Shown piece after piece: positions 9,202 to 17,863 of a stretch of 53,237 nucleotides of DNA. The stretch's first letter is position 1; each line of letters opens with the position of its first letter. The position numbers and the translations under genes are program-made. The notes under the pieces are model-generated. The model had not been told where the DNA came from and made no database searches. It saw only the letters and a program-made list of their open reading frames with translations. Source of the stretch: Fibrobacterota bacterium (lineage in GTDB: Bacteria > Fibrobacterota > Fibrobacteria > UBA11236); the NCBI GenBank assembly GCA_028287465.1, contig JAQBPO010000056.1, positions 1 through 53,237 on the forward strand, given 5' to 3'.

Positions 9202-9243
9202 GGAATATGGGGCTTACCCCCGGTTCCTGAGCGCCCATATTCC
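9202..9243. promoter_or_regulatory. 10-bp inverted repeat upstream of second VWA gene
   Basis: GGAATATGGG (9202-9211) and CCCATATTCC (9234-9243) are exact inverted repeats with a 22-nt centre. They lie 65 to 106 nt before the second VWA start and could be an operator or an mRNA hairpin. Confidence 0.35.
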
Positions 9244-9272
9244 AAATTCCCCTGCGATTTTGCCCGCCTCCC

Positions 9273-9281
9273 GGTATATTC
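9273..9281 (+). promoter_or_regulatory. TATATTC element upstream of second VWA gene
   Basis: GGTATATTC lies 27 nt before the GTG start, matching the elements before the other two VWA genes. Candidate -10 box. Confidence 0.4.
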
Positions 9282-9307
9282 AAAACGTTGCGTGAGGGGA
9301 AGTTAAA

Positions 9308-11371
9308 GTGATACGACGCAGGTGGATATTCGCCGCCGTCGTGGGCGTCTCGATCGGCTTCGGCAAGGCTGGTCGCGTCTGCGACCTGGCTTTCTCGGAT
9401 TGCCCGGGCAGGTTCTCGTCGGGCACCGTGAAGGTCCCGAACGAGATGATCTGGCTGGACTCGAAAATCCCGTTCTGCAATGAATTCGTCCAGATCACCA
9501 ACGGCAACGTAAAGCCGCCCTCCGTCATCTTCATCATCGACAATTCCGGCAGCATGGACGAGAACGACCCCCTGGTCGCGCGCTTCGACGTGGTGGCGAC
9601 CCTGCTGGACAATATCTACACCTTCGCGCCTTCGGCCGAGGTGGGCCTGGTGGTCTTCACCCGCCGCCTCTCCTTCGATCATCGCGAGAATCCCTTCTTC
9701 AAGACCGCCTTCCCCGCGGACACGGCCCAGCACGATTCCTTCGTGCCCTTGACCGCGCTCAACAAGATCTTCGCGGACGGACGGACCGGGCTGGATACCC
9801 TGAAGGCGATGCTCAAGCACGACGACAAAGGCAATCTCACCTACGTCACCAAGCTTCCCGCGTCGCGGAACAATTCCGGCATGGGCCGTTCCAATACCCG
9901 CGACGGTACGGACATCTCCCTGGGTTTCATGGCCGGCAAGGTGGCCATGAAGGACTCCAAGTCCGATAAGGCGAACCAGTACTTCGTCTTCCTGTCGGAC
10001 GGCACCCCTTCCACCCCGGACAACGGCCGCGAGGGCATGATCAACGAATTCATCGCCGGCACCGGCGTCCCCACCACCTTCACCGTCTTCTTCGACACCC
10101 AGAACAACACGCCCGTCGCGCCCAGCACCATCGTGGAGATGACGGGAAAGATCAAGCTCAACGGCTATTCGCTCAGCAATGCGAAGAGCGCCTTCTGGGC
10201 CATCGACATGCCCGGCAGCCAATTGCAGAACCTCCTGCAGACCCAGGTGATCGGGAACGTCCTCTCCGTGCCGGCCAAACCCAAGGCCGCCAGCCTGGCC
10301 ATGGGGGATACCACCTTCCGCACCGTCGGGCTCGACGCCAAGAATTACCTCTTCCCGCGCCACGTGGCCCTCCAGGAGGACACCACCCGGCTGCAGCTCG
10401 ATTACACCTACTCCTATATCGACACCACCGGCGGCCTCCAGGTGCCGAAGGAAAAGATCGTCCCTTACGCCCTGACCATCGTGCGATCCCCGAACGCGCC
10501 CCTTCCGGTCGGCATGGCGCAATCCTGCAAGGAGCAGGCGGACATCTCCCTGTTCCATGACGGGCAACCCATCACCCGGGTCACGGCGGACGATGGGGTT
10601 CTTGAAGCGCGCCTCACCATGCCGGACGGCTCCCTCTGCCAGGGCTGCAAGATGCAAGTGCTGCCGTCCTCGTCCAAAAGCAAGGACCATGAGGACCTGA
10701 TGGTCGCTCCGGCGGGCGGGTACCTGACCGGCACCTTCCAGCGTGAAATCAGCGCCTCTCCCACCTTGGGCGACGGCCGGCTGCAGCATCTGCCCCTGGA
10801 CAGCATCGTGGTGCTTTTCGTGAGCCCGGAGAATGCCCTGGACCGGGTGCGGAAGGCCTTCCCCTATACGGACATGGCCACGGTCCTCAATCTCGGACGC
10901 CAGAACGACCTGGCGAAGTCGCGCTATATCCCGACTTCGCCCTTCGAGCCGCAATGGATTCTGGAAGGCGCGCCGACCCTTCAGGCCACCGCCTTCTCGG
11001 CCACCGATGTCTGGCGCGTACTTCAGGCCCCCCTGGCGCCCCAGGATTCGGAACGCTTCATCGGCGTCACGGTGGAAGCCTCCCGGGCCTTCATGGTGGA
11101 CATCCACGTATTCACCAACCTGGGCCAGTTCGTGAACAAGCTCACCTTCGTGATCAACCAGGACGAGTTCCAGAAGCTGGCGAAGGGGGTCAAGGGCAAT
11201 ACCCGCGTGCTCAAGATCCTTTGGGACAGCCGGTCCCGGGCGGGTTCCCTGGTTGGCACGGGCGCCTACGTCATGAAGACAACGGTGACCTTGATAAAGA
11301 TTCCCGGCATCGCCGAAGACAACGCCATCCGCACGGATTACCGGCGCGTCGGCGTTCTGCGCAGACTCTAG
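9308..11371 (+). CDS. Secreted VWA-domain protein with shared C-terminal module (VWA2)
   Basis: A 687-residue exported paralogue of the preceding gene. It starts with GTG at 9308, seven bases after GAGGGGAAG. A signal peptide (MIRRRWIFAAVVGVSIGFG) is followed by a cysteine pair (VCDLAFSDCPGRF) and a VWA domain beginning near residue 73 with the MIDAS motif DNSGSM and, near 228, FLSDGTPS. Long blocks match VWA1, for example RRLSFDHR and AQHDSFVPLT. A CQGCKMQV segment sits near residue 440. The C-terminal module reads VFTNLGQFVNKL, GTGAYVMKTTVT and finally YRRVGVLRRL. It ends 21 bp from the convergent permease gene. Tandem duplication explains the pair; function is inferred as surface adhesion or assembly. 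Confidence 0.85.
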   Translation: MIRRRWIFAAVVGVSIGFGKAGRVCDLAFSDCPGRFSSGTVKVPNEMIWLDSKIPFCNEFVQITNGNVKPPSVIFIIDNSGSMDENDPLVARFDVVATLLDNIYTFAPSAEVGLVVFTRRLSFDHRENPFFKTAFPADTAQHDSFVPLTALNKIFADGRTGLDTLKAMLKHDDKGNLTYVTKLPASRNNSGMGRSNTRDGTDISLGFMAGKVAMKDSKSDKANQYFVFLSDGTPSTPDNGREGMINEFIAGTGVPTTFTVFFDTQNNTPVAPSTIVEMTGKIKLNGYSLSNAKSAFWAIDMPGSQLQNLLQTQVIGNVLSVPAKPKAASLAMGDTTFRTVGLDAKNYLFPRHVALQEDTTRLQLDYTYSYIDTTGGLQVPKEKIVPYALTIVRSPNAPLPVGMAQSCKEQADISLFHDGQPITRVTADDGVLEARLTMPDGSLCQGCKMQVLPSSSKSKDHEDLMVAPAGGYLTGTFQREISASPTLGDGRLQHLPLDSIVVLFVSPENALDRVRKAFPYTDMATVLNLGRQNDLAKSRYIPTSPFEPQWILEGAPTLQATAFSATDVWRVLQAPLAPQDSERFIGVTVEASRAFMVDIHVFTNLGQFVNKLTFVINQDEFQKLAKGVKGNTRVLKILWDSRSRAGSLVGTGAYVMKTTVTLIKIPGIAEDNAIRTDYRRVGVLRRL

Positions 11372-11392
11372 TCCGCGCTCCCGTTCCCGACC

Positions 11393-12424
11393 TTATTCGA
11401 TGTGGTGTCCCGACCTGGGGTCGAAGGCTTCGCGCACGCCTTCGCCGATGAAGGTGGCGAGCATCAGGGTCACGAACAGGGCCGTAGTGGAGGAGATGGC
11501 GAGCCAGGGCTTATCGATGTTCTCGAGGCCCTGCTTGAGGATCTCGCCCCATGAAGGCGTCGGCGGCATCAGGCCGAAACCCAGGAAGTCCAGGGCGGTC
11601 AGCGCGGATATCCCGGCGACCACGGTGAACGGCATCAAGGTGATGACCGGCGTAAGCGCATTGGGCAGGATCTGGTTGAAGAAGATGCGGATGGGGCCGA
11701 AGCCCAGGGCCCGCGCCGCCTTGACGTAGGTCTGGCCCTTCAGCCTCAGGAATTCCCCGCGCATGAAATAGGACAGACTCACCCATTCGAACAGGGCGGT
11801 GATGAAGAGCAGGATCCCGAAGGTGCGCCCGTAGATGGAGCCCAGCAGGATCACGACGTACAGGAAGGGCAGGGCGCTCCAGATTTCGATCAGCCGCTGC
11901 ACGGTGATGTCCACCTTTCCGCCCAGGTATCCCTGGATCCCGCCGATGGTGATCCCCAGGAGGGCGTCGAAAAAGGCGAGCAGCAGGGCGAAGGCCATGC
12001 AGATGCGGAAGCCGTAGATGAGGCGCGAGAGCACGTCCCGGGCGGAGTTGTCCGTGCCCAGCAGGTGCCGGCGCGATGGGGCATGCGGAGGGTTGTCCTG
12101 CAGCTCCAAGTGGGTGCGCAGGGGGCTGTCGGCGATGATGGGGAAAACCATGCTCCCGCCGGCGGCCTTGAAACCTTCTTCGTCCCGGAGCTTCAGGTAG
12201 TCCGGTTCGGTACCGTATTCCCCGCCGAAACCCGAGGCCGGATAGAACTTCACCACGGGGAAATAGGTCCGGCCCCGGTAGCGCAAAAGCAGGGGCTTAT
12301 CATTAGCGATGAACTCCGAGAACAGGGAGAGCAGGAAGGCGGTCCCGAGGATCAGGAGCGAATACCAGGCGCGTTTGATCTTCCGGAAGCGCCGGAGGCG
12401 ATCGCGGGTCAGGTCGGAAATCAT
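11393..12424 (-). CDS. yejE: Peptide ABC transporter permease, YejE-like
   Basis: A 343-residue inner-membrane permease. The N-terminal helix is followed by the YejE-specific periplasmic segment NDKPLLLRYRGRTYFP with FGGEYGTEPDY, which ordinary OppC/DppC proteins lack. The core then shows GTDNSARDVLSRLIYGFRI, multiple helices, and the EAA-loop sequence KAARALGFGPIRIFFNQILP near residue 245. In E. coli YejABEF imports microcin C and other peptides. It follows the YejB-like gene by 16 bp in the same operon. Downstream, where the ATPase gene should come, two opposite-strand VWA genes intervene. Confidence 0.92.
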   Translation of the reverse strand: MISDLTRDRLRRFRKIKRAWYSLLILGTAFLLSLFSEFIANDKPLLLRYRGRTYFPVVKFYPASGFGGEYGTEPDYLKLRDEEGFKAAGGSMVFPIIADSPLRTHLELQDNPPHAPSRRHLLGTDNSARDVLSRLIYGFRICMAFALLLAFFDALLGITIGGIQGYLGGKVDITVQRLIEIWSALPFLYVVILLGSIYGRTFGILLFITALFEWVSLSYFMRGEFLRLKGQTYVKAARALGFGPIRIFFNQILPNALTPVITLMPFTVVAGISALTALDFLGFGLMPPTPSWGEILKQGLENIDKPWLAISSTTALFVTLMLATFIGEGVREAFDPRSGHHIE

Positions 12425-12440
12425 GATCGCCCCGCCGCCA

Positions 12441-13448
12441 TCAATCCAACCGGATCCGCGGGTCCACGGACACGTACAGGAGATCGGAGAACAGGCGCCC
12501 TATCATGGCCATGAAGCTGGACAGCATGATGATGCCCATCACCACGTTGTAGTCGCGGTTCACCATGGAGGTGTATACCAGCAGGCCCATTCCGTCGATG
12601 TCGAAGACGCGCTCGATGAGGATGGACCCGGCGAACATCAGGGTGAAGATCTCGCCGGCGCGCGTGGCCAGGGGGATCAGGGCGTTGCGGAAGGCATGCC
12701 GCCAGACCGCTTTCCTGAAGGTGGAGCCTTTGACCACGGCCGTGCGCATGTAGTCCTTGCCCATCTCGTCCATCAGGCTGTTCTTGAGCATCATGGTGAG
12801 CACGGCGAACTCCCCGATCATGTAGCAGAAGAGCGGCAGGACCATGTGGTGTAGGAAGTCCAGGATCTGCCCCCCGACCGGCAGGCTCTCGAAATCGTCC
12901 GAGATGATGCCGCTGATGGGGAACCAGTCGAGGAAGCGGCCGCCCCCCAGGAAGATGATCAGGATGATGCCGAGCGCGTAGCCCGGGATCACGAAGCCGG
13001 TGAAGATCAGGGCCGAGGAGATGGAGTCGAACCAGGTGCCGTTGCGAAGGGCCTTGGCCACGCCCAGGGGGATGCTGATCAGGTAGGAGACGATGAAGGA
13101 CGAGATCCCGAAGAAGAGGGAGATGGGGAACTTGGACTTGATGACGTCCCAGACCGGCTCCTGGTAGGTGTAGGATTTGCCCAGGTCCAGGCGCGCCACC
13201 TTGCCCAGCCAGATGGCGTAGCGCACCGGGGCGGGTTTGTCGAATCCGAAATAGGCCTTTATGTTCGCCACTTCCTGCGGCGAGATCTGGGCGCCGGGCC
13301 GCTTCTCGCTGGCCGCCTGGTGGACCTTGGAGATGAGCTCCTCCACGGGTCCGCCGGGGACGAATTGGATCAAGGCGAAGACGATCAGGCTGATGCCGAT
13401 CAGGGTCGGGAACATCAGCAGCACCCTGCGGATGACGTAGGCTTTCAT
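12441..13448 (-). CDS. yejB: Peptide ABC transporter permease, YejB-like
   Basis: A 335-residue inner-membrane permease of the binding-protein-dependent transport family. It begins MKAYVIRRVLLMFPTLIGIS, as OppB/DppB/YejB proteins do. The FVPGGPVEE motif and the segment FGFDKPAPVRYAIWLGKV around residue 73 fit YejB. The EAA-loop region TAVVKGSTFRKAVWRHAFRN lies near 240. It would pair with the YejE-like subunit to form the channel. It sits 36 bp after the binding-protein gene and 16 bp before yejE, a tight operon. Confidence 0.92.
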   Translation of the reverse strand: MKAYVIRRVLLMFPTLIGISLIVFALIQFVPGGPVEELISKVHQAASEKRPGAQISPQEVANIKAYFGFDKPAPVRYAIWLGKVARLDLGKSYTYQEPVWDVIKSKFPISLFFGISSFIVSYLISIPLGVAKALRNGTWFDSISSALIFTGFVIPGYALGIILIIFLGGGRFLDWFPISGIISDDFESLPVGGQILDFLHHMVLPLFCYMIGEFAVLTMMLKNSLMDEMGKDYMRTAVVKGSTFRKAVWRHAFRNALIPLATRAGEIFTLMFAGSILIERVFDIDGMGLLVYTSMVNRDYNVVMGIIMLSSFMAMIGRLFSDLLYVSVDPRIRLD

Positions 13449-13484
13449 CGTCTATCCCCCGCCCGCTCCGCCTTCACTCCTCCC

Positions 13485-15272
13485 TTACTCCTCCCAAGAC
13501 ACCTTCAAAGGGGGAACGGGCAGGCTCTTGCCCGACTTCACGGCATCCGCCACTTCCTTCTCCTTGGCCGGATCCGCCGACCAATAAGTGGTGATGCAGT
13601 CCTCGTCGTCGTATTTCGAATAGACGGTCTTCGGCGTCGCGAACTTGTTCCAGTACAGCACCCAGCGCGAGTCCTGATCCCACATGAGAAGATAGGGCAT
13701 GATGTCCACGAGGCGATTGTCGATCTGCTTGAGGATCGCGTTTCGCTTGTCCAGATCCATCTCCGTCTTCTGCAGTTCGATCAGGCTGTCCACGGTCTTG
13801 TCCTTGACGCCCGCCACGTTGTTGGAAGAGGGTTGGTCCGCGGTGCGGGAATGCCACATGCCTTCCGGATCGCGGAGCCGGCTTGCGCCCCAGGCGGCCC
13901 AGCCCATGTCGAACTCGTAGGTGTCCATCCGTTTGAGCCATGTGGACCAGGACATCTGGTCCACCTTGACCCCGATGCCGACCTTCTTGAGGTCCTCCAC
14001 ATATACGTTGACCGGGCGCAGATCCACGAAGCTGTGCAGGGAGATGGTGATTTCGAGCTTCTTGCCGTCCTTGGCCAGGATGCCGTCCGCCCCGGGCTTA
14101 TAGCCGGCCTCGGCGAAGAGGGCCCGGGCCTTGGCGGGGTCGTAGCCCATCAGGGGCTTGTCCGGATTGCGGTTGCCGGGATACAGGTCGGCGAAATAGG
14201 TATTGAGCAGGGTATTGAGGTTGTACAGGAGCTTCTCGTTCATCAGCTGGCGGTTGGCCAGGTAGCCCATGGCCTGGCGGATGCGGATGTCCTGGAACAG
14301 GGGGCGGCGCAGGTTGAACACGAATCCGCGGAAGCTCATGGGGTACTTGTTGTAGATCATGCGCTTGGCGATGAGGCCCTTCTTGACCTGATCGAAGTCC
14401 GTCTGGGTGGCCCAGAGCTGCGCGCGCGAGACGGGATACACGTCCACGTCCCCTTTCTTGAGGGATTCCAGCACCTTGAGCGGATCGTCCATGAACTTCC
14501 AGCGGATGCGATCGAAGTTGTACTTGTGCTGGTTGATCTTCTTGGCGAAGCCCCAGTAATCCGCCCTGCGCTTGATCGAGACCGAGCGTTCCTTCTTGAC
14601 CTCGTCCAGGGCGTAGGCGCCGCTCACGACCGGGAAGTCCCAGTTCAGTTCGTTGAAATCCTTCCCTTCCATGACGTGCTTGGGCAAGGGGGTCAGGCCG
14701 GAGGCCTCCCAGAAGTTCATCCAATGCTTTTCCTTGGCGGTGATGCTGATGGTCAGGCTGTCGACCACCACCGGGCGCGAAAAGCGGTCCAGGCCCACCC
14801 GGAACAGGGAGGTCAGGTTCTTGGGATTCATGATCACGTCGTAATAGTATTGGACGTCCTCGGCGGTGATGGGCTTGCCGTCGCTCCACTTGGCCAGGGG
14901 ATTGAGCTTGAAGGTATAGGTCATGCCGTCCGGGGAGGTGGTCCAGGACTCGGCCAGGATGCCCACGGGGCGGTTTTCCGTGGGATGGAGGCCGGCCAGG
15001 CCGTCGAACATGAGCCCGAACAGTTCCTTGGTGAAGAAGTTGTAATCCAGATAGGCGTTCAGGGTCTTGGGCGCGGGCCCGCCCCAGAGGTTGAGGGTGC
15101 CCCCCGGAACCGCGTCCGGATTGGCGATGGGATCCACGTCCCCGCCCGCTTCCACCGCGATGGGGGCCTTGGCCTCGGCGGCAGGGCCCTGGGCCCGGCC
15201 GGAGTCCTTCTTATTGCAGCCCGTGAAACAGGCCACCAGGATCGAAAGGGAAAAGAGCGAAATCTTGTTCAT
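13485..15272 (-). CDS. yejA: Peptide-binding lipoprotein of ABC transporter, YejA-like
   Basis: A 595-residue extracytoplasmic solute-binding protein of family 5. The start at 15272 (MNKISLFSLSIL) is preferred over an upstream in-frame ATG because GAGGTGG precedes it at a good distance and it gives a clean lipoprotein signal with cysteine after ACFTG. The family features PGGTLNLWGG, KWSDGKPITAEDVQYYYD and the YejA-like late segment WHSRTADQPSSNNVAGVKD are visible. It first captures peptides outside the membrane and hands them to the YejB/YejE channel. A TAATATTC sequence about 45 nt upstream (15318-15325) could be the operon -10 box. gntK ends about 115 bp upstream on the same strand. Confidence 0.9.
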   Translation of the reverse strand: MNKISLFSLSILVACFTGCNKKDSGRAQGPAAEAKAPIAVEAGGDVDPIANPDAVPGGTLNLWGGPAPKTLNAYLDYNFFTKELFGLMFDGLAGLHPTENRPVGILAESWTTSPDGMTYTFKLNPLAKWSDGKPITAEDVQYYYDVIMNPKNLTSLFRVGLDRFSRPVVVDSLTISITAKEKHWMNFWEASGLTPLPKHVMEGKDFNELNWDFPVVSGAYALDEVKKERSVSIKRRADYWGFAKKINQHKYNFDRIRWKFMDDPLKVLESLKKGDVDVYPVSRAQLWATQTDFDQVKKGLIAKRMIYNKYPMSFRGFVFNLRRPLFQDIRIRQAMGYLANRQLMNEKLLYNLNTLLNTYFADLYPGNRNPDKPLMGYDPAKARALFAEAGYKPGADGILAKDGKKLEITISLHSFVDLRPVNVYVEDLKKVGIGVKVDQMSWSTWLKRMDTYEFDMGWAAWGASRLRDPEGMWHSRTADQPSSNNVAGVKDKTVDSLIELQKTEMDLDKRNAILKQIDNRLVDIMPYLLMWDQDSRWVLYWNKFATPKTVYSKYDDEDCITTYWSADPAKEKEVADAVKSGKSLPVPPLKVSWEE

Positions 15273-15388
15273 TACCGTCCACCTCTTCAGGAAAGCCATG
15301 ATTCCGCAATGAATTTAGAATATTACGGGCGGCGATGCTGCCATGCCCGCCCCGTCCGGGTCCGGCCTCGGGCGCGGAGGACCCCCGT

Positions 15389-15901
15389 TCAGACCCCGAG
15401 TTCCTTCCGGATGCGGGCGACGATGGAATCCGGCGGGCAGTCCACATGGACCGTCAGGGCGTCTTCCGGCTCTTCCAGGATCTCGAACTGGCTGTCCAGC
15501 ATGGCCGCCTTGAAGAAATGCCCCTTCCTGTTCTTGAGGCGCGCTTCCAGGATGCGGTAGTCGCACTTGAGGTAGACCCATTTGATCCCGTCCATCCCGC
15601 TGACGAGCAGATCCCGGTAGTCCTGTTTGAGGGCCGAGCACGCGAGTACGGCGCAGCTGCGTTTGGCGGTGAGGCCGACGAGAAGGTTGTGCAGGGCGAG
15701 CAACCATGGGCGGCGATCCCGGTCGTTCAAGGGGACGCCCTGGGACATCTTGGCCACGTTGTCCTTGGGCTGGAAATCGTCGCCGTCATAAAAGGGCCAG
15801 CCCAATTGGTCGGCGAGCAATTTGCCCACCATGGTCTTGCCGGATCCGGATACGCCCATGAGAACGATGACGCAGGCGGGGCCCGCTTTAGGGGTTTTCA
15901 C
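15389..15901 (-). CDS. gntK: Gluconokinase
   Basis: A 170-residue P-loop kinase that phosphorylates D-gluconate to 6-phosphogluconate with ATP, feeding the pentose-phosphate or Entner-Doudoroff route. Visible are Walker A GVSGSGKT near residue 16, FYDGDDFQPKDNVAKMSQG near 37, DRRPWLLAL near 61, ACSALKQDYRDLL near 86 and the lid-region arginines in LKNRKGHFF near 122. Length matches bacterial GntK. The start is GTG at 15901, preceded by CAGGAG ten bases upstream. It is likely its own unit between the membrane-TPR gene upstream and the peptide transporter downstream; no gluconate transporter is present in the window. Confidence 0.93.
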   Translation of the reverse strand: MKTPKAGPACVIVLMGVSGSGKTMVGKLLADQLGWPFYDGDDFQPKDNVAKMSQGVPLNDRDRRPWLLALHNLLVGLTAKRSCAVLACSALKQDYRDLLVSGMDGIKWVYLKCDYRILEARLKNRKGHFFKAAMLDSQFEILEEPEDALTVHVDCPPDSIVARIRKELGV

Positions 15902-15971
15902 GAAATACCTACTCCTGGATGCACCCGAAAAATAGCTTTGCCTCTGGGAAGCCGGAAGGGACGAAAGCCGG

Positions 15972-17702
15972 CTATCGACCGAGGGTGGAGAGGTTCTCCC
16001 TCGCGAGGCCGTAAGCGGAATCCAACTCCAGGGACCTGCCGTAGCATTCCCGTGCCTTGGCGGGATTCCCCGTTGCCTGCTCGATCATGCCCAGGTAGTT
16101 CCAGGCTTCCGCGCGGCCGGGATCGAGGGCCAGGGACCGCTCGAGATGGGGTTTCGCCTCCAGGCCCTTCTTGGCTTGCAACAAGGAGAACGCCACGCGG
16201 AAGGCCGACTCCGCCAGGTTGCCGCGGACCACGGAATCCCGCGGGTCCCGCCGGTAGGCCTCCTCATACGCGGCTTCGGCCGCTCGCATATCCCCAGCCT
16301 GGAAACGCAACTCCCCGATGTAGACCTGGGCGAAAGCGTACTCGGTGTCCACGCCCATCGCGCGTTCGTAATACGCGATGGCGGAATCCCCTTTGCCTTC
16401 CGCCCGCAGACGCGTGGCCCGCATGAAATTGGCGTACCCGCTTCCGGGGACCAGGTCCGCCAGGTTGTCCGCCCTGGCCCCATCCGCGCCCTCTCCGTCC
16501 GCGGCGCGCGCGCGATGCTCCGCCGCGCCCAGGCCCGCGCAGGCCGCGAAGAACAGGGTCACGTAGATCCAATGCCCCAGGGGGCGCCGTTCGCGGTAGC
16601 CATCGCCTTCCGCCCCGTCCCCTTTTCCCGGAGTCCGGGCCGCAGGAACGGCGACGACGCCCAGGTCCCGCCGGACCTTGCCGTCCCGGACCTTCCAGAT
16701 GAAGCCGTCCAGGTAGAAATGGATCAGGGCCGAAGCCGCGAAGACATTACCGATCTGAAGGAGCAGGCTGCCGTAGGGCGTTCCGTTCCCGTAGACGTTC
16801 AACAGATCCTGGGCGAGCAGGCCGATGCACCCATAGGCCAGGATGCAGGCGGCGTAGATCGCCAGCCTTCGGGGATCCATCCGGAAGAGGAAGCGCTCCA
16901 GGGGGCTTTGCGACAGGTCCCGCTCCACGCGGCGGCGGTTGTAGTTCCAGACGAAGGCGTTGTATTGCAGGTCGTGGAAGATTTCCCAGAGGATGAGCCC
17001 GACCACCAGGTTGTCGACCGCCAGCATGCAGTAGGCCCAGAACCCCAGGCCCGAGGCCATGCAGAGCAGCTTGGGCGGGTTCACGTAGCCGAGCCGGAGA
17101 TAATCGATCCCCAGGCGGACCAGGTAGGCGCCGGTGACCGCCGCGGTCAGGGCCAGCCAACCCGTTCCGAAAAGGCGCGCGGCCCCGGCCGGGATGATCG
17201 GGCCGCCCGCGAGGTAGAAGGAGCTGATGACCGAGGTCTTCTTGGGGACGGACCACAGCACCGCCTGGACGAACCAGGACAGGCACATCCACCAATCCAG
17301 GCGGGCCGTCCAGGGCGAGGCGAAACCGGCCTTCGCATCGTAGATGCGCAGGAAGCCCAGGATCTGCATGCTGCCGTGCCAGGTGCTCCAAACGATGAGG
17401 ATGAAGAAGACCACGCTGAGCCTGAACCAAGCGGCCGCCAAGGTGAGCAGCACGAACAGGGCCGGGACGATCAGCAGGCGCGAACGGAATTGCGCGAAGA
17501 TCTTCCGGTCGGTATAGGCGCGGATGAATCCGGGGAGATGGTGGCCGGTGGCGCTGATGGACAGTATCCCCAGCTTGAAGACGGACAAGGACAGGAACCC
17601 GGCCAGGAACAGGTAGGCCGGTACGATGGCCAAGGGCGCGGCGATGAAGAAGGCGGAATCCGCGTAGGGGCCGATCAGCCAGGAGATTCTCGGCGCTTTC
17701 AT
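15972..17702 (-). CDS. Multi-pass membrane protein with C-terminal TPR repeats
   Basis: A 576-residue protein. Residues 1-330 or so form many hydrophobic helices with no recognised enzyme motif but several conserved-looking polar positions (ATGHHLPGF near 51, STWHGSMQILG near 103, WEIFHDLQYNAFVWNYNRRR near 240). A further helix lies near residue 376. The last 150 residues contain tetratricopeptide repeats, for example GDSAIAYYERAMGVD and AEAWNYLGMIEQATGNPAKA. The TPR part probably faces the periplasm or cytosol and binds partners. The histidine-rich helices in the first half recall membrane-bound oxygenase- or desaturase-like proteins, but this is weak. The start at 17702 gives the shortest hydrophobic N-terminus. 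Confidence 0.75.
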   Translation of the reverse strand: MKAPRISWLIGPYADSAFFIAAPLAIVPAYLFLAGFLSLSVFKLGILSISATGHHLPGFIRAYTDRKIFAQFRSRLLIVPALFVLLTLAAAWFRLSVVFFILIVWSTWHGSMQILGFLRIYDAKAGFASPWTARLDWWMCLSWFVQAVLWSVPKKTSVISSFYLAGGPIIPAGAARLFGTGWLALTAAVTGAYLVRLGIDYLRLGYVNPPKLLCMASGLGFWAYCMLAVDNLVVGLILWEIFHDLQYNAFVWNYNRRRVERDLSQSPLERFLFRMDPRRLAIYAACILAYGCIGLLAQDLLNVYGNGTPYGSLLLQIGNVFAASALIHFYLDGFIWKVRDGKVRRDLGVVAVPAARTPGKGDGAEGDGYRERRPLGHWIYVTLFFAACAGLGAAEHRARAADGEGADGARADNLADLVPGSGYANFMRATRLRAEGKGDSAIAYYERAMGVDTEYAFAQVYIGELRFQAGDMRAAEAAYEEAYRRDPRDSVVRGNLAESAFRVAFSLLQAKKGLEAKPHLERSLALDPGRAEAWNYLGMIEQATGNPAKARECYGRSLELDSAYGLARENLSTLGR

Positions 17703-17767
17703 GCCGGGTCCGTTCCCGCGGGGATCACGTGGTTTAATGCGAACATGCTCCCATTCTACAACGGAAA

Positions 17768-17783
17768 GCGACCCCTGGGTCGC
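17768..17783 (-). terminator. Weak hairpin downstream of ThuA-like gene
   Basis: On the minus strand GCGACCC and GGGTCGC form a tight stem followed by TTTCC. It lies about 80 bp after the ThuA-like stop. The T-run is short, so termination is tentative. Confidence 0.3.
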
Positions 17784-17863
17784 CCGACCCTCGAGGGGCC
17801 GCCGGGAAAGGGATGTCGGGAATTCCGGGGGAAGGCCTCCCCCGTACGCGATTGGATGGGGGG

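Noticed and set aside
9152-11107. Long minus-strand open frame opposite VWA2
   Set aside because: Low-complexity glycine/histidine-rich translation with no domain; it is the shadow of a VWA gene.
7207-11371. VWA proteins as a MoxR/CoxE-type chaperone system
   Set aside because: They carry signal peptides and secreted-protein C-termini, and no MoxR-type ATPase is close.
12065-12514. Overlapping open frames opposite the permease genes
   Set aside because: They run across the yejE-yejB junction, have no ribosome sites and read as shadows.
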